Shown: positions 26,370 through 35,977, counted from the stretch's first letter. The stretch is 64,000 bases of DNA from Beduinella massiliensis (GCF_900199405.1 NZ_LT963430.1:2325605-2389604), one strand, 5' to 3'. A program made the numbers and translations. Notes: a model not told the origin generated them from the sequence alone.

Positions 26370-28307
26370 CTAATCCCCTGCGGGCGAAACCGAAACATCC
26401 GTTTTTGGCCTCGGCTTTGACTTTAGTTTTGTAAATCGCCCTTTCAATGAATTCCAGCGTTTTCTTCGCTTCTCGCGTATGTCGAGGCGTTCACCTAGGT
26501 CGCGCGCGCCTACGCCGTACACGAGGTACAATATAAGGCCGGAGACCAGCATGATGAAGACCGTCGATGCGCAGCGGCGTCCCGAAGCGTTCACGTTGTA
26601 GCCGTACAGCCCCTCATCCGCGCACATGCTCTGAATGACCATCGCGTAGGTGGTGCCGTAGGAGCTGGCGAACGTCGCGGACATGTCGTACTCCGTGAAC
26701 AGATAATTGAAGTTGAGCGCGAATACCGCCAGGACGCTGGGCAAAATGATCGGCAGCTTAACCTTGAGGAAGGTCGTAAGCCCGCTCGCGCCCAGGTTTC
26801 GCGCCGCATCCTCCAGCTCTTCGTCTATCGCGTAGAACGACGCCTTTATCATGCGCAGGGAGAATGGCAGCCTGACCACCGTATAGGCGATGATGATGAG
26901 CAGCCGCACGTTGTTCATGTAGTACAGGTTGTTGTTGAACACGTACCAAATTGAGTCGTCGTTGAAGAACGTGCGGTAGGAATAGCAGATCAGGATCGTC
27001 GGCAGCAGCCACGGAAACAGCATGCTGTACTCCAGCAGAATGCCCGACTTCTTGTGCTTGAAGATGTAGTTGCAGGCGATCACGACGATCAGGCAGGCCA
27101 GCGCCGCCGCGATGACGCTCATCACGAAGCTCGTGCTGATGCCGCTCATCGTCGAGCTGTTGGAAAAGAGGCCTGAGATCGCGCCCTCTCGTGTTCGGTA
27201 TGTTCCCCGATTCGTCAGATACGAATAATCCTGCGAACCAAAGAAGTTGATCGTCGTCCAGTTGGCGAGATCCAGCTTCTTCATTCGGATCGCGCTGTAC
27301 GTCTGGAACGAAAAGATGACGATCATCACCACGGGCGTCATGTAGATGATGAAGAGCACGTAGGCATAGATGTGCGCCAGCACGTTGGATACGGGGTTCG
27401 TGATCTTCTGCTTGACCAGTTTGGCCTTCGTCTTGGAGACGGAAAGGTAGTGCCCCTTGCGCTCATAGAAGGAAAGGACGGTTAACAGGATGATCGTGAA
27501 CATCGCCAGAATGATCGAAAGCAGCGCCGCGCGCGCCTGCGGAAAAGCTTCGTCCGCGATAGACGAGCCCGCCAGACGGACGATTTCCGGATTGATGGAG
27601 TCATACCCCAGCAGCGTCGGCGCGGACATGGCGCATAGGCCGGTGATGAACGTCATGACCGTCAGCGAAAACATCGTAGGTATCAGCGTCGGGAAGACGA
27701 CCTTCCACAGCACCTTGAAGGGCTTCGCGCCGAGATTGCGCGCCGCTTCCACCGTGTTATAATCGATGCCGCGGATGGCGTTGCGCAGGAACAGCGCGTG
27801 GTTGCTGGTACAGGCGAACGTCATCGTGAAAAGCACCGCGTTAAAGCCGGAGAACCAGTTGGGGTTGAGCCCCGGAAAGGCGTTGACGAGCATCGTCGTG
27901 ATGATGCCGTCCCGGTCGTAGAGAAACAGATAACCCGTTACCAGCGCGACGCCGCTGTAAATCAGCGTCGTCATATAGCCCAGCCGCAGAATCTTCGCAC
28001 CCTTGATGTCGAAGTACTCCGTCAGCAGCACGATCGAAACGCCGACGACGTTAACCGTGACCACCAGACACAGCGCCAGTTTAAGGGAATTGAGCACGTA
28101 CTTGCCCATGTTGCCGGCGAAAAAGAAGCGGATGACCGCAAAGGGATCGGCCTCGCCTGCCGCGTTCTTCGCGTTGAATACCTGCGTCAGCGTGTTCAGG
28201 CAGGGAATAAGCATAAAGCCAAAGAAAAGGTAGGCGAAGAACGCGATCCCCAAGACCTTGACGAGAATATCCGTACGAAAGCGCTTTTTCTGTATCGTCT
28301 GCTGCAT
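26370..28307 (-). CDS. Fused ABC permease, iron(III)/hexose-phosphate type (FbpB/AfuB-like)
   Basis: This 645-residue permease carries two membrane domains in one chain, each with an EAA coupling loop (AARNLGAKPFKVLWK and AARNLGASGLTTFLK). That double architecture is typical of the FbpB, AfuB and phosphonate PhnV-like group. It starts behind GGGAGG, 15 bases after the ATPase gene, and ends an SBP-ATPase-permease operon. Although such systems were first linked to ferric iron, Afu relatives bind sugar phosphates, and the surrounding genes point to a sugar-derived ligand here (inference). Confidence 0.85.
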   Translation of the reverse strand: MQQTIQKKRFRTDILVKVLGIAFFAYLFFGFMLIPCLNTLTQVFNAKNAAGEADPFAVIRFFFAGNMGKYVLNSLKLALCLVVTVNVVGVSIVLLTEYFDIKGAKILRLGYMTTLIYSGVALVTGYLFLYDRDGIITTMLVNAFPGLNPNWFSGFNAVLFTMTFACTSNHALFLRNAIRGIDYNTVEAARNLGAKPFKVLWKVVFPTLIPTMFSLTVMTFITGLCAMSAPTLLGYDSINPEIVRLAGSSIADEAFPQARAALLSIILAMFTIILLTVLSFYERKGHYLSVSKTKAKLVKQKITNPVSNVLAHIYAYVLFIIYMTPVVMIVIFSFQTYSAIRMKKLDLANWTTINFFGSQDYSYLTNRGTYRTREGAISGLFSNSSTMSGISTSFVMSVIAAALACLIVVIACNYIFKHKKSGILLEYSMLFPWLLPTILICYSYRTFFNDDSIWYVFNNNLYYMNNVRLLIIIAYTVVRLPFSLRMIKASFYAIDEELEDAARNLGASGLTTFLKVKLPIILPSVLAVFALNFNYLFTEYDMSATFASSYGTTYAMVIQSMCADEGLYGYNVNASGRRCASTVFIMLVSGLILYLVYGVGARDLGERLDIREKRRKRWNSLKGRFTKLKSKPRPKTDVSVSPAGD

Positions 28308-28322
28308 ACGTCGCCCTCCCCT

Positions 28323-29345
28323 CTACGCCTCGGCGGGCGTATAGGCCATGACGTCCGCCGGGTTGATGTTGATGTGGACGGTTTGACCGGGCTCGTAGAT
28401 GTTCACGCCGTCGTTCTTCTCGATGACCTTGATCGTCTGCCCGCAGGCATGGATGTAATACTTGATGTAAAGGCCGTAATACTCGCGGTTCTCAATCTTG
28501 CCTTCTACGACCATCACGCCGTCCTGCGGCGGGGTATTCACGTGCAGGCGCTCCAGGCGTACGTAGTTGTTGTCCTTGATCGAGAGCTTCGCGCCCTTGG
28601 CGATCATGCGCCCGACGATCTCCTCCCCCAGCCGGTTGATGTCGCCGATAAAGTTGCAGACGAACTCCGTCGCGGAGTGGTTGTACACCTCGTTGGGCGT
28701 ACCGATCTGCTCGATAAACCCCTTGTTGAAGACCGCGATGCGGTCAGACAGGGTAAGCGCTTCCTCCTGATCGTGCGTCACGTAAATGGTCGTGATGCCG
28801 AACTCCTTCTGCATCGCCTTGAGCTCGTTACGAAGCTGTACGCGCAGTTTGGCGTCCAGATTGGAAAGCGGTTCGTCCATACAGATGATCGCGGGCTCCG
28901 TCACCAGGGCGCGCGCGATGGCCACGCGCTGCTGCTGACCGCCCGAGAGCTGCGATACCGCCTTTTTAAGCTGCTCGTCTGAAAGATCGACCTTTTTGGC
29001 GATTCCCCGCACCTTTTCATCGATCTCGCCCTTTTTCAGCTTCTTGAGCTTGAGGCCGAACGCGATATTGTCGTACACCGTCATCGTTGGGAACAGCGCG
29101 TAGCTTTGAAAGACGATGCCGATGTTTCTCTCTTCGATCGGCACGTGGGTGATATCCCTGTCCTTTACGCAGACCGTACCGTGCACCGGCTCGATGAAGC
29201 CCGTGATCGTGCGCAGCGTCGTCGTCTTTCCGCAGCCCGACGGCCCCAGGAAGGTGAAAAACTCGCCTTCCTTCACGTTTACATTGATATCGTGAAGCGC
29301 GGTGAAGTCCCCAAACTTCACTTCGATGCCGTTCAACTGAATCAT
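28323..29345 (-). CDS. ABC transporter ATP-binding protein (FbpC/PotA-like)
   Basis: This 340-residue ATPase has Walker A GPSGCGKTT, the signature LSGGQQQRVAIARAL and Walker B CMDEPLSNLDA, followed by a C-terminal TOBE-like regulatory domain (about 240-340). It energises the adjacent fused permease. The start is placed at ATG 29345, eight bases after AGCAGG; a GTG three codons upstream abuts that site. An unusual intercistronic hairpin separates it from the binding-protein gene. Confidence 0.88.
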   Translation of the reverse strand: MIQLNGIEVKFGDFTALHDINVNVKEGEFFTFLGPSGCGKTTTLRTITGFIEPVHGTVCVKDRDITHVPIEERNIGIVFQSYALFPTMTVYDNIAFGLKLKKLKKGEIDEKVRGIAKKVDLSDEQLKKAVSQLSGGQQQRVAIARALVTEPAIICMDEPLSNLDAKLRVQLRNELKAMQKEFGITTIYVTHDQEEALTLSDRIAVFNKGFIEQIGTPNEVYNHSATEFVCNFIGDINRLGEEIVGRMIAKGAKLSIKDNNYVRLERLHVNTPPQDGVMVVEGKIENREYYGLYIKYYIHACGQTIKVIEKNDGVNIYEPGQTVHININPADVMAYTPAEA

Positions 29346-29413
29346 TTTGAACACCTGCTCTCTGATTTCAAATCACTCGCTCCATGCGGGGCGAAACATG
29401 GAGGAACATCGTA

Positions 29414-29438
29414 CGGCGAGCCGTAAAACGACTCGCCG
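29414..29438 (-). repeat. Intercistronic hairpin between binding protein and ATPase genes
   Basis: A seven-base perfect stem CGGCGAG/CTCGCCG with an 11-base loop and no T-tract lies 40 bases after the binding-protein stop. Such hairpins usually stabilise the upstream mRNA so that the binding protein is made in excess. Confidence 0.55.
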
Positions 29439-29477
29439 CACGAAACCGTTCACTATGCTTTTGTATGATCCTGTCGC

Positions 29478-30680
29478 TTAGGCAGCGGGCTGCGTCAGCA
29501 CGGCCCAATCGAGATTTTCCCAATCAGGCTCCGCAGCGGCGCCGTTCGCGTCCGCCCAGTAGAAGCCCAGATTCGTCATGATGTTGGTCCATTCGCTGGA
29601 GTGGGCCGCCACGTACTCGGCGTAGTTCATGTCGGTGCCTTCCACCTTCTCCAGCGCGAAGTTCTTCAGGGTGTAGATCGCCGGGACGCCATCCGGGTAG
29701 AGCATCTTGGCCGCGTCCTCGTTGCAGGGGTAGGAGTCGAACTCTTCGCCCCACGCAGCCTGCACTTCGGCGGAACCGAACCACTCGGCAAATGCCTTGA
29801 CGGTCTCGGTCTCTTCATCCGTGCGGCCTTCGCGGTCGAGCACGCCCAGGTACTCGGCGATGTAATAGGTACCGTCCTCAATGTCGACGAGTTCCCAGTT
29901 CTCCGGCGTCATCGTGCCCTTGAGGGGATTCTCGGAGCTGTCCGCCGCCGCGTCGATCTTGCCGTAGAGCGAGGAGGAATAGAACGTGGAAACCTGCACG
30001 TCGCCGCGGTTCAGCGCGTCAAAGCCGTAGGAGTCGCCCGTGAACATGCCGTTCGCGCAGTAGTTCCACAGGGTCTTCCAACCGTCGATCGAGATGCCGC
30101 CCGCCTTGGAGGTCGGATCGACAAACGCATAGAGCATCGCGGAGTTGATGTTGGCGTTCGTGGTGCCGCCGACCTTGCCCTGGCGATACCACTTGTAGCC
30201 GCAGTCCACGATGTCGGCCCAGTGCTTGAAGGAGAGCTTCTCGCCCTTGGTGCCCAGGTCGTCCGTGCGGTACAGCATCAGGACGTTCTGAATGACCAGG
30301 CCGTAAGCCTTGCCGGGGTAGACGTACGCGCCCACCTGATCCGCCCAGGAGGGCGTCCAATCGATCACGGACAGGTTTTCATACGTGCCGTTGACGACCT
30401 GGCTCCAACGCGTCTCGTTGAGGCCGAAGAGGATATCGCCGTCCTTCTTCTCGTTCGCGGCCTGAATGGCGGCCGTGTCGCCCGAGAGGACGGTGTTGTC
30501 GTCGATGGAAATGCTGAAGCCCGCCTGCTTGGCTTCGTTGATCAGCCAGGTCGTGCGCTCGGTGGAGTTGGAGTTAGAGTAGATGCGGATGGTATATCCC
30601 GAGTCCGCGCCGGCAGAGCCAACGCAAACGAGAGAGAAGACCATCGTCAGGGCCAGAAGGGATGCGATCCATTTCTTCAA
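29478..30680 (-). CDS. ABC substrate-binding protein, family 1 (iron/sugar-phosphate type)
   Basis: This 400-residue exported binding protein starts at TTG 30680, where AGGAGG ends nine bases upstream; the next residues are a clear signal peptide (KKWIASLLALTMVFSLVC). Cleavage after AGA is likely, and no lipobox surrounds the only early cysteine. The mature part has the two-lobe layout of FbpA/AfuA proteins. The ligand is not certain; the canonical iron-binding tyrosine pair cannot be assigned by eye. Strong promoter upstream at 30755-30783, and AraC gene immediately upstream in the same direction. Confidence 0.82.
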   Translation of the reverse strand: MKKWIASLLALTMVFSLVCVGSAGADSGYTIRIYSNSNSTERTTWLINEAKQAGFSISIDDNTVLSGDTAAIQAANEKKDGDILFGLNETRWSQVVNGTYENLSVIDWTPSWADQVGAYVYPGKAYGLVIQNVLMLYRTDDLGTKGEKLSFKHWADIVDCGYKWYRQGKVGGTTNANINSAMLYAFVDPTSKAGGISIDGWKTLWNYCANGMFTGDSYGFDALNRGDVQVSTFYSSSLYGKIDAAADSSENPLKGTMTPENWELVDIEDGTYYIAEYLGVLDREGRTDEETETVKAFAEWFGSAEVQAAWGEEFDSYPCNEDAAKMLYPDGVPAIYTLKNFALEKVEGTDMNYAEYVAAHSSEWTNIMTNLGFYWADANGAAAEPDWENLDWAVLTQPAA

Positions 30681-30754
30681 GAAAAAACGCCTCCTAAAAT
30701 GATTGTCAGAATGCCGGCTTCCAGACGATCCGAATACCGACAAGACTTGTGGTT

Positions 30755-30783
30755 ATTATAACGCAAATCTTATCGACTGGCAA
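30755..30783 (-). promoter_or_regulatory. Promoter for the Fbp/Afu-type importer operon
   Basis: On the minus strand TTGCCA (30778-30783), a 17-base spacer and a perfect TATAAT (30755-30760), about 80 bases before the TTG start. Confidence 0.75.
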
Positions 30784-30868
30784 GGTGGACTCGTGAAAAA
30801 ATATCAAATATTTAACAGTGACACGTGGCACCTTGCCCATTCACATCCCAAAGCAGGCGGCTCATGCC

Positions 30869-31750
30869 CTATTTTCCTTCCAGCGCCAGCCCGCGCCTGT
30901 AGCGTCCCGGCGTCATGTGATTCATCTCCTTAAAGCGCGAAATAAAATAACTCGCCGTCGAAAACCCCGTCTGCATCGCGATTTCCGTGGTCGAAAGGTC
31001 GGTCGTCAGCAGCAGGAACATAGCCTTCTTGAGGCGCACCTGGGTGAGCGTCTGCGCAAAGCCGCGCTGCGCATACTGCGAAAAGAACCGTGAAAAGGAC
31101 GTATACGACATGTCGCAGTAGCGTGCGGCGTCGCGCATGGTGATCTCCTGCGCATAGTTGTTTTCGATGAACGTAAATGCACGCTCGAGCAATCGCGCCG
31201 CCGTGTCGCTGAGCGCCTCCACCTCGTTCTTTTCGTGCCAGCGGCGCAAAATCCAGACAAAAAGCCGCCCGATGCCTGCGCGCGCCGCGAGCGTATAGCC
31301 GTATCGGCGCTGCGCAAATTCCTGATAAATTTCGAGCACCGCCGCGTCCATACCCGCAGAGCGCATTTCCTCGTCCGTAAAGATCTTCTGGTGCGTCGCG
31401 CCAAAGCGCAGATACGGTACGAGAGCGCCCAACTCGTAAAGCGGCTGTTCGGCGCTGTAAAGAACCTCCGGCGCAAACTTCAGCACGATATAGGCGTTCT
31501 CCCCCGGACCGACCGCCTGCGTATGGTGCGCCTCCATCGGATCGATGAGCGCCATGTCCCCAGGAGACAGCCGAAAGGGCTGCCCGCCGACGCGAAGGCG
31601 GAAGGCGCCCTGCGTACAGTACAGGATCTCAAAGCACTCGTGGATGTGCGCCTGCGCCACCGTCGCCCGCCCCGTGCGCCGCTGCAGGTTACAATCGTAT
31701 AAATACTGCACGCTGTCCGCGGGCTTGCGCGTTTCATGATAGATGCGCAT
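30869..31750 (-). CDS. AraC family transcriptional regulator (cupin ligand domain)
   Basis: This 293-residue regulator has an N-terminal cupin-like ligand domain (about 1-140; HIHECFEILYCTQGAFRLRV) and two C-terminal helix-turn-helix motifs (about 190-290; MRDAARYCDMSYTSFSRFF and TTEIAMQTGFSTASYFISRF). Such regulators usually activate sugar-use genes when a sugar is bound. The start at 31750 follows GAGGGAGC. It lies between the importer operon and the divergent dehydrogenase pair and probably controls both. Confidence 0.88.
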   Translation of the reverse strand: MRIYHETRKPADSVQYLYDCNLQRRTGRATVAQAHIHECFEILYCTQGAFRLRVGGQPFRLSPGDMALIDPMEAHHTQAVGPGENAYIVLKFAPEVLYSAEQPLYELGALVPYLRFGATHQKIFTDEEMRSAGMDAAVLEIYQEFAQRRYGYTLAARAGIGRLFVWILRRWHEKNEVEALSDTAARLLERAFTFIENNYAQEITMRDAARYCDMSYTSFSRFFSQYAQRGFAQTLTQVRLKKAMFLLLTTDLSTTEIAMQTGFSTASYFISRFKEMNHMTPGRYRRGLALEGK

Positions 31751-31854
31751 GTGCTCCCTCTTTCGCAAAAAATTGATACTTTCAGCCAAAGTTATTATAT
31801 CAAAGCCAGCCCGTTTATGCTATCCTATACTCAAAAAAACGGGAGGTTTTTTCC

Positions 31855-32940
31855 ATGTCCAAGAGACTTCGTATCGGCATCATCGGCTGCGGCGGCATCG
31901 CCAACGGCAAGCATATGCCCTCCATCAAGGCGGTCGACCGCGCGGATATGGTCGCGTTCTGCGATCTCGTCCCCGAGCGCGCCGAGAAGGCCGCCAAGGA
32001 ATACGGCACGCCCGACGCCAAGGTTTACACCGATTACAAGGAACTGCTGAAAGACCCGACGATCGATGTCGTACACGTGCTGACCCCCAACCGTTCCCAC
32101 GCGGAGCTCACCATCGACGCACTTCATGCGGGCAAGCACGTCATGTGCGAAAAACCCATGGCCAAGACGGCGGCCGACGCGCGCCGCATGGTGGAAGCGG
32201 CCAAGGAGACCGGCAAAAAGCTCACCATCGGCTATCAGCATCGCCATAAGCCCGAAAGCCGCTTCCTCAAAAGCGTCATCGAGCGCGGCGACCTGGGCGA
32301 CATCTACTACGCCAAGGCCCTGGCCATCCGCCGCCGCGGCACGCCGAATTGGGGCGTCTTCCTCAACGAGTATGAGCAGGGCGGCGGGCCGCTGATCGAC
32401 ATCGGCACGCACTCCCTCGACCTCACGCTCTACCTCATGAACAACTACAAGCCGCGCATGGTCGTCGGCACCAAGTACAAGAAGGTCGAGCATCCCGAGT
32501 GCGGCAACCCCTGGGGCGGCTGGGCGGAAGGCGCCAACACCCTGGAGGACGCAGCGTTCGGCTTTATCGTCATGGAAAACGGCGCCACGATCACCCTGGA
32601 TGCGACCTGGGCGCTCAATACCATCGAGCCCATCCCGGAAGGCAGCGTACAGCTTTGCGGCTCCAAGGCTGGCGCGCAAATCAAAAACGGCCTTTCCATC
32701 AACAAGGCAGAATTTGACCGTCTGATCGAGGTCGTGCCGGACATGGCGGCGGGCGGCGTCGCGTTCTACGACGGCGTGAAGGAAACCCCCGGCATCACCG
32801 AGCAGCGCCGTTGGATCGATGCGCTGGAGAACGACACCGATCCCGTCGTGCTGCCGGAGCAGGCCTGCGTCGTCTCTGAAATCCTCGAGGCGATTTATAC
32901 CTCCGCCCGGACGGGCGAGCCCGTGTATTTTAACAAGTAA
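31855..32940 (+). CDS. Gfo/Idh/MocA family dehydrogenase, first
   Basis: This 361-residue NAD(P)-dependent oxidoreductase has a Rossmann loop GIIGCGGIANGKH (about 8-20), the catalytic lysine motif CEKPMAK and the GGGPLIDIGTHSLD signature. The family acts on polyols, sugar acids and inositols. The start follows GGGAGG. The gene is divergent from the AraC gene and followed after 14 bases by a second, divergent dehydrogenase. Confidence 0.88.
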   Translation: MSKRLRIGIIGCGGIANGKHMPSIKAVDRADMVAFCDLVPERAEKAAKEYGTPDAKVYTDYKELLKDPTIDVVHVLTPNRSHAELTIDALHAGKHVMCEKPMAKTAADARRMVEAAKETGKKLTIGYQHRHKPESRFLKSVIERGDLGDIYYAKALAIRRRGTPNWGVFLNEYEQGGGPLIDIGTHSLDLTLYLMNNYKPRMVVGTKYKKVEHPECGNPWGGWAEGANTLEDAAFGFIVMENGATITLDATWALNTIEPIPEGSVQLCGSKAGAQIKNGLSINKAEFDRLIEVVPDMAAGGVAFYDGVKETPGITEQRRWIDALENDTDPVVLPEQACVVSEILEAIYTSARTGEPVYFNK

Positions 32941-32954
32941 GGGAGGGCGTTAGC

Positions 32955-33923
32955 ATGCTTAAGGTTGCGCTCATCAGCAAATGGCACGTGCATGCCAGGG
33001 ACTATGCCCACGAGCTTTCCTCCACGCCCGGCTGCGAAATTGCCGGTGTTTGGGATGAGGATGCGGCGGTCTGCAAAGCCTGGGCCGAGGAACTCGGCTG
33101 CCGCGCATACGAAAGCTATGAGGCGGTGCTCACCGATCCGCAAATCGGCGGCGTCTCCATCACCACCTCCACCAATCTGCATCCGGACATCATCATCCGC
33201 GCCTGCGACGCGGGCAAGGCTGTGTTCACGGAAAAGGTGCTCGCACTCAGAACCGAGGATGCGCTGCGCATTCAGGAGGCTGTGCGCCGTAACGGCACGC
33301 GCTTCGTCATCTCCTTCCCCCACAAGTGCAACCCGTCGATCCTGCGCGCCAAGCAGATGGCCGACGCGGGCGAGCTGGGCGAGGTGACCTATGCCCGCGT
33401 ACGCAATGTGCACAACGGCAGCACCGCCGATTGGCTGCCCCCGCACTTCTACGACCGCACGCTCTGCGGCGGCGGCGCGATGATCGATCTGGGGGCGCAC
33501 CCGATGTACACGCTGTGCTGGCTGCTGGGTGAGCCCCTGTCCGTACAGTCCACCTTCACCAGTTTCACGAACCGCCCGGTTGAGGATAATGCGGTCAGCG
33601 TGCTGACATTCCCCAAGGGCGTCATCGGCGTTTCGGAGACGGGCTTCGTCTCCCAGAACAACCCTTACACGCTGGAGATCAGCGGCACCAAGGGCGCGCT
33701 GATGGTGCACGGCACGCTGCAGGCCTGCTGCGAGGCGACCGGCGGCGAATGGAAGGAAATTACCGATCTGCCGGAAAAGCCGGAGCTGCCTGTGCGTCAA
33801 TGGGTCAGGGCCGTAAACGAGGGCTACGACCTGCCGGAGTTCGGCATCGAGCAGGCCGTGCTGCTCACGCGCGTGATGGAGGCTGCATACCAGCCTAAAG
33901 CGGCGCAGGGCGCCAGCCTATAA
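32955..33923 (+). CDS. Gfo/Idh/MocA family dehydrogenase, second, with altered nucleotide loop
   Basis: This 322-residue protein keeps the family layout, with the catalytic lysine in TEKVLAL and the GGGAMIDLGAHPM signature, but its N-terminus reads KVALISKWHVHARDYAHE in place of the usual GxGxxG loop. The cofactor glycines are thus missing, and EKV replaces EKP. It is 14 bases after the first dehydrogenase and clearly co-transcribed. It could act with its neighbour on a sugar-derived compound. A terminator follows that is shared with the GH172 gene. Confidence 0.8.
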   Translation: MLKVALISKWHVHARDYAHELSSTPGCEIAGVWDEDAAVCKAWAEELGCRAYESYEAVLTDPQIGGVSITTSTNLHPDIIIRACDAGKAVFTEKVLALRTEDALRIQEAVRRNGTRFVISFPHKCNPSILRAKQMADAGELGEVTYARVRNVHNGSTADWLPPHFYDRTLCGGGAMIDLGAHPMYTLCWLLGEPLSVQSTFTSFTNRPVEDNAVSVLTFPKGVIGVSETGFVSQNNPYTLEISGTKGALMVHGTLQACCEATGGEWKEITDLPEKPELPVRQWVRAVNEGYDLPEFGIEQAVLLTRVMEAAYQPKAAQGASL

Positions 33924-33939
33924 TCAAACAAATGCTCGC

Positions 33940-33980
33940 AAAAGGAACCAGCGATCTGTCAAAAGACGCTGGTTCCTTTT
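33940..33980. terminator. Bidirectional terminator between dehydrogenase pair and GH172 gene
   Basis: AAAAGGAACCAGCG pairs perfectly with CGCTGGTTCCTTTT across a 13-base loop, with T-runs on both strands. Confidence 0.85.
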
Positions 33981-33985
33981 ATCCT

Positions 33986-35068
33986 TTAAATAATCTCGCG
34001 TTTATTCCGTGAGGGTAGTTCCGGAAATTTTGCGTGTGGCAGATCCTGATACCAATAAACAACGCTTGCGATGTCGTCCTGGAGAGGCAAATATCTTCCT
34101 TCTTTACGCCAGCCCAACGCCTGCATTCTTACGGTGAGCTCTCTTTCAAAAAAGATTGGATCGTGAACGTGAAAACGGTATAGAATGAAGCGTGAACCCG
34201 CTCGCATACAGCCTGGCTGCCCGTCTGATGCGTCAATGTATCCAAAGTAAGGTGCTGAAAAGCTACGGCTGTCCTTTTCGTGTGCAAATCCCCAAGCGCC
34301 ACCAAAGTAATCCTCGGTGCCTGTCCCTACGATCGAGGGATATGTTTCGTCGCCGTCCAGGTACATTTCGATTTCCCCTTCGCCCCACCACCCAGCATTG
34401 TTTTGCTGCCATGCCATAAACGTACCGACATACTGCCCACGCCCCTCGATCTTATCGATCAATGTGTAGTGCTTGCCGTATGCGAGTGGGTTTGAACGTC
34501 GGAATTGTGCATGGAAATAAAGCGCATCTTCCCCTACTGCTTCTAAAGTATAATTAATCGTATAAAAGAAGCCAAGCAACTCACAAGGCGAGTCATTCGT
34601 CACCGTAATCCGTGCGTGCCGTCGAAAGGGCATGGGAAAAAAGCAGTTCATTCCTCCACGCGGATTGACGTTTATGGGGATGGAAAAGACGTCCTGTGCT
34701 TTGTTCCAGCTATTGCAGAAAAAATCTCCGATTGGGCTTTCGACAGAGGGTTCTTCCTCTCCATCCCAGTACATACGAACAATAATATCGCGGTAAAAGG
34801 CAGGGTCCAGCGTCATCCAGATGTGGCGTATAATACCCGGTCCATCATTATCCATGATTTCGACGGTTTCACCAGCCGCTAAATCCAGGCACGGTGATAC
34901 TTTATTGCCCATCCCTAATTCACGGCTAGCGGATGCGATCCTTTTGTTTCTAGCGGTCTCAGGGGTATCCATCCCGCCCTTCCCCTTTTCCCCGCGAAAA
35001 TTTTCCGCATTAATCGAACGGGACTGCGCTTGGCGACGTGCAAACAAGTTTCCGAGGTCGATGTACAT
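33986..35068 (-). CDS. GH172 family glycosidase (DUF2961)
   Basis: This 360-residue protein matches DUF2961, now GH172, whose known members act on alpha-D-fructofuranosides or arabinofuranosides. The catalytic acids are probably in WWGEGE (Glu230 or Glu232) and GTGTEDYFGG (Glu252). No signal peptide is seen, so it would cleave imported oligosaccharide in the cytoplasm. It is the last gene of the importer operon, 26 bases after the permease gene. Base composition here is more AT-rich than in the flanks. Confidence 0.85.
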   Translation of the reverse strand: MYIDLGNLFARRQAQSRSINAENFRGEKGKGGMDTPETARNKRIASASRELGMGNKVSPCLDLAAGETVEIMDNDGPGIIRHIWMTLDPAFYRDIIVRMYWDGEEEPSVESPIGDFFCNSWNKAQDVFSIPINVNPRGGMNCFFPMPFRRHARITVTNDSPCELLGFFYTINYTLEAVGEDALYFHAQFRRSNPLAYGKHYTLIDKIEGRGQYVGTFMAWQQNNAGWWGEGEIEMYLDGDETYPSIVGTGTEDYFGGAWGFAHEKDSRSFSAPYFGYIDASDGQPGCMRAGSRFILYRFHVHDPIFFERELTVRMQALGWRKEGRYLPLQDDIASVVYWYQDLPHAKFPELPSRNKREII

Positions 35069-35094
35069 ATGCCTCCTCCACCTTTCAAAATAGT

Positions 35095-35967
35095 TTAGCC
35101 TTTGACGCTTCCCAGCAAAATACCCTTGACAAAGTATTTTTGCAAAAAAGGATAGACAAACAAGATAGGCAAAATACCGACAAACATCTGCGCAGATTGA
35201 AGCGTGCGCTCGGAAATTTCCTTCAGCTCTTGACTACTGCTGCTGCTTACCTCTAGGATGTCACTTTGAAACAACAGAATGCGCAAATAGCTGGACATTG
35301 GATAGTTCTCCGGTCGGTTCATCAGGATCACGCCGTCAAACCAGTTGTTCCAGTGATTGACGAGTGAAAACACCGTGATCGTTGCGATGGCAGGAAGGGA
35401 AGCGGGCAAGTAGATTCTCATAAGGATTTTCCATTGTCCTGCTCCGTCAATAAGAGCCGCCTCCTCCAGCTGCTGCGGAATCGCACGATAAAAATTTAGC
35501 ATCACCAATACGTTGAAGACAGGGACCGCTCCCGGAAGAACGAGCGCCCAAATCGTATCGAGCATGCCGAATTCCTTTATGAGGATATACCAAGGAATAA
35601 GGCCGCCTGAGAAAAGCGTAGTAAAAAAGAGGAACCATACGTAGGGCGTGCGCATTGAAAAGCGTTCTCGTGATTTAGAAAGCGGATAGGCCGTTAGTAC
35701 GCACATCAGCACGTTGATCGCGCCGCCAAGCACGACGCGTTCTATTGAAACCCACATGGACTTCCAAAACATTACGCGCTTGAGAACATAAGCGTAAGAG
35801 GTGAGCGTAAAACCCTTAGGCCATAGCCATACCACACCTGCAGAAGCCGCCGTATTGCTGCTGAGCGAGACAGCCAACACATGTAGAATCGGAATGAGGC
35901 AAGTTGCGGCCATCAGCGTAATCAGTGCTGTGCAGACAAATGGAAACGGATCGATCTTCTTTTTCAT
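35095..35967 (-). CDS. Carbohydrate ABC permease, LplC/YtcP type
   Basis: This 290-residue permease has six membrane segments and the EAA loop EEAALIDGAGQWKILMRIYLP. The N-terminus (PFPFVCTALITLMAATCLIP) and the terminal LLGSVKG match the LplC/YtcP group that imports oligosaccharides of plant cell walls in Bacillus. The start at 35967 follows AGGAGG and lies 10 bases after the partner permease. It pairs with the next permease to form the channel. Confidence 0.88.
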   Translation of the reverse strand: MKKKIDPFPFVCTALITLMAATCLIPILHVLAVSLSSNTAASAGVVWLWPKGFTLTSYAYVLKRVMFWKSMWVSIERVVLGGAINVLMCVLTAYPLSKSRERFSMRTPYVWFLFFTTLFSGGLIPWYILIKEFGMLDTIWALVLPGAVPVFNVLVMLNFYRAIPQQLEEAALIDGAGQWKILMRIYLPASLPAIATITVFSLVNHWNNWFDGVILMNRPENYPMSSYLRILLFQSDILEVSSSSSQELKEISERTLQSAQMFVGILPILFVYPFLQKYFVKGILLGSVKG

Positions 35968-35977
35968 CTTTGCCCTC

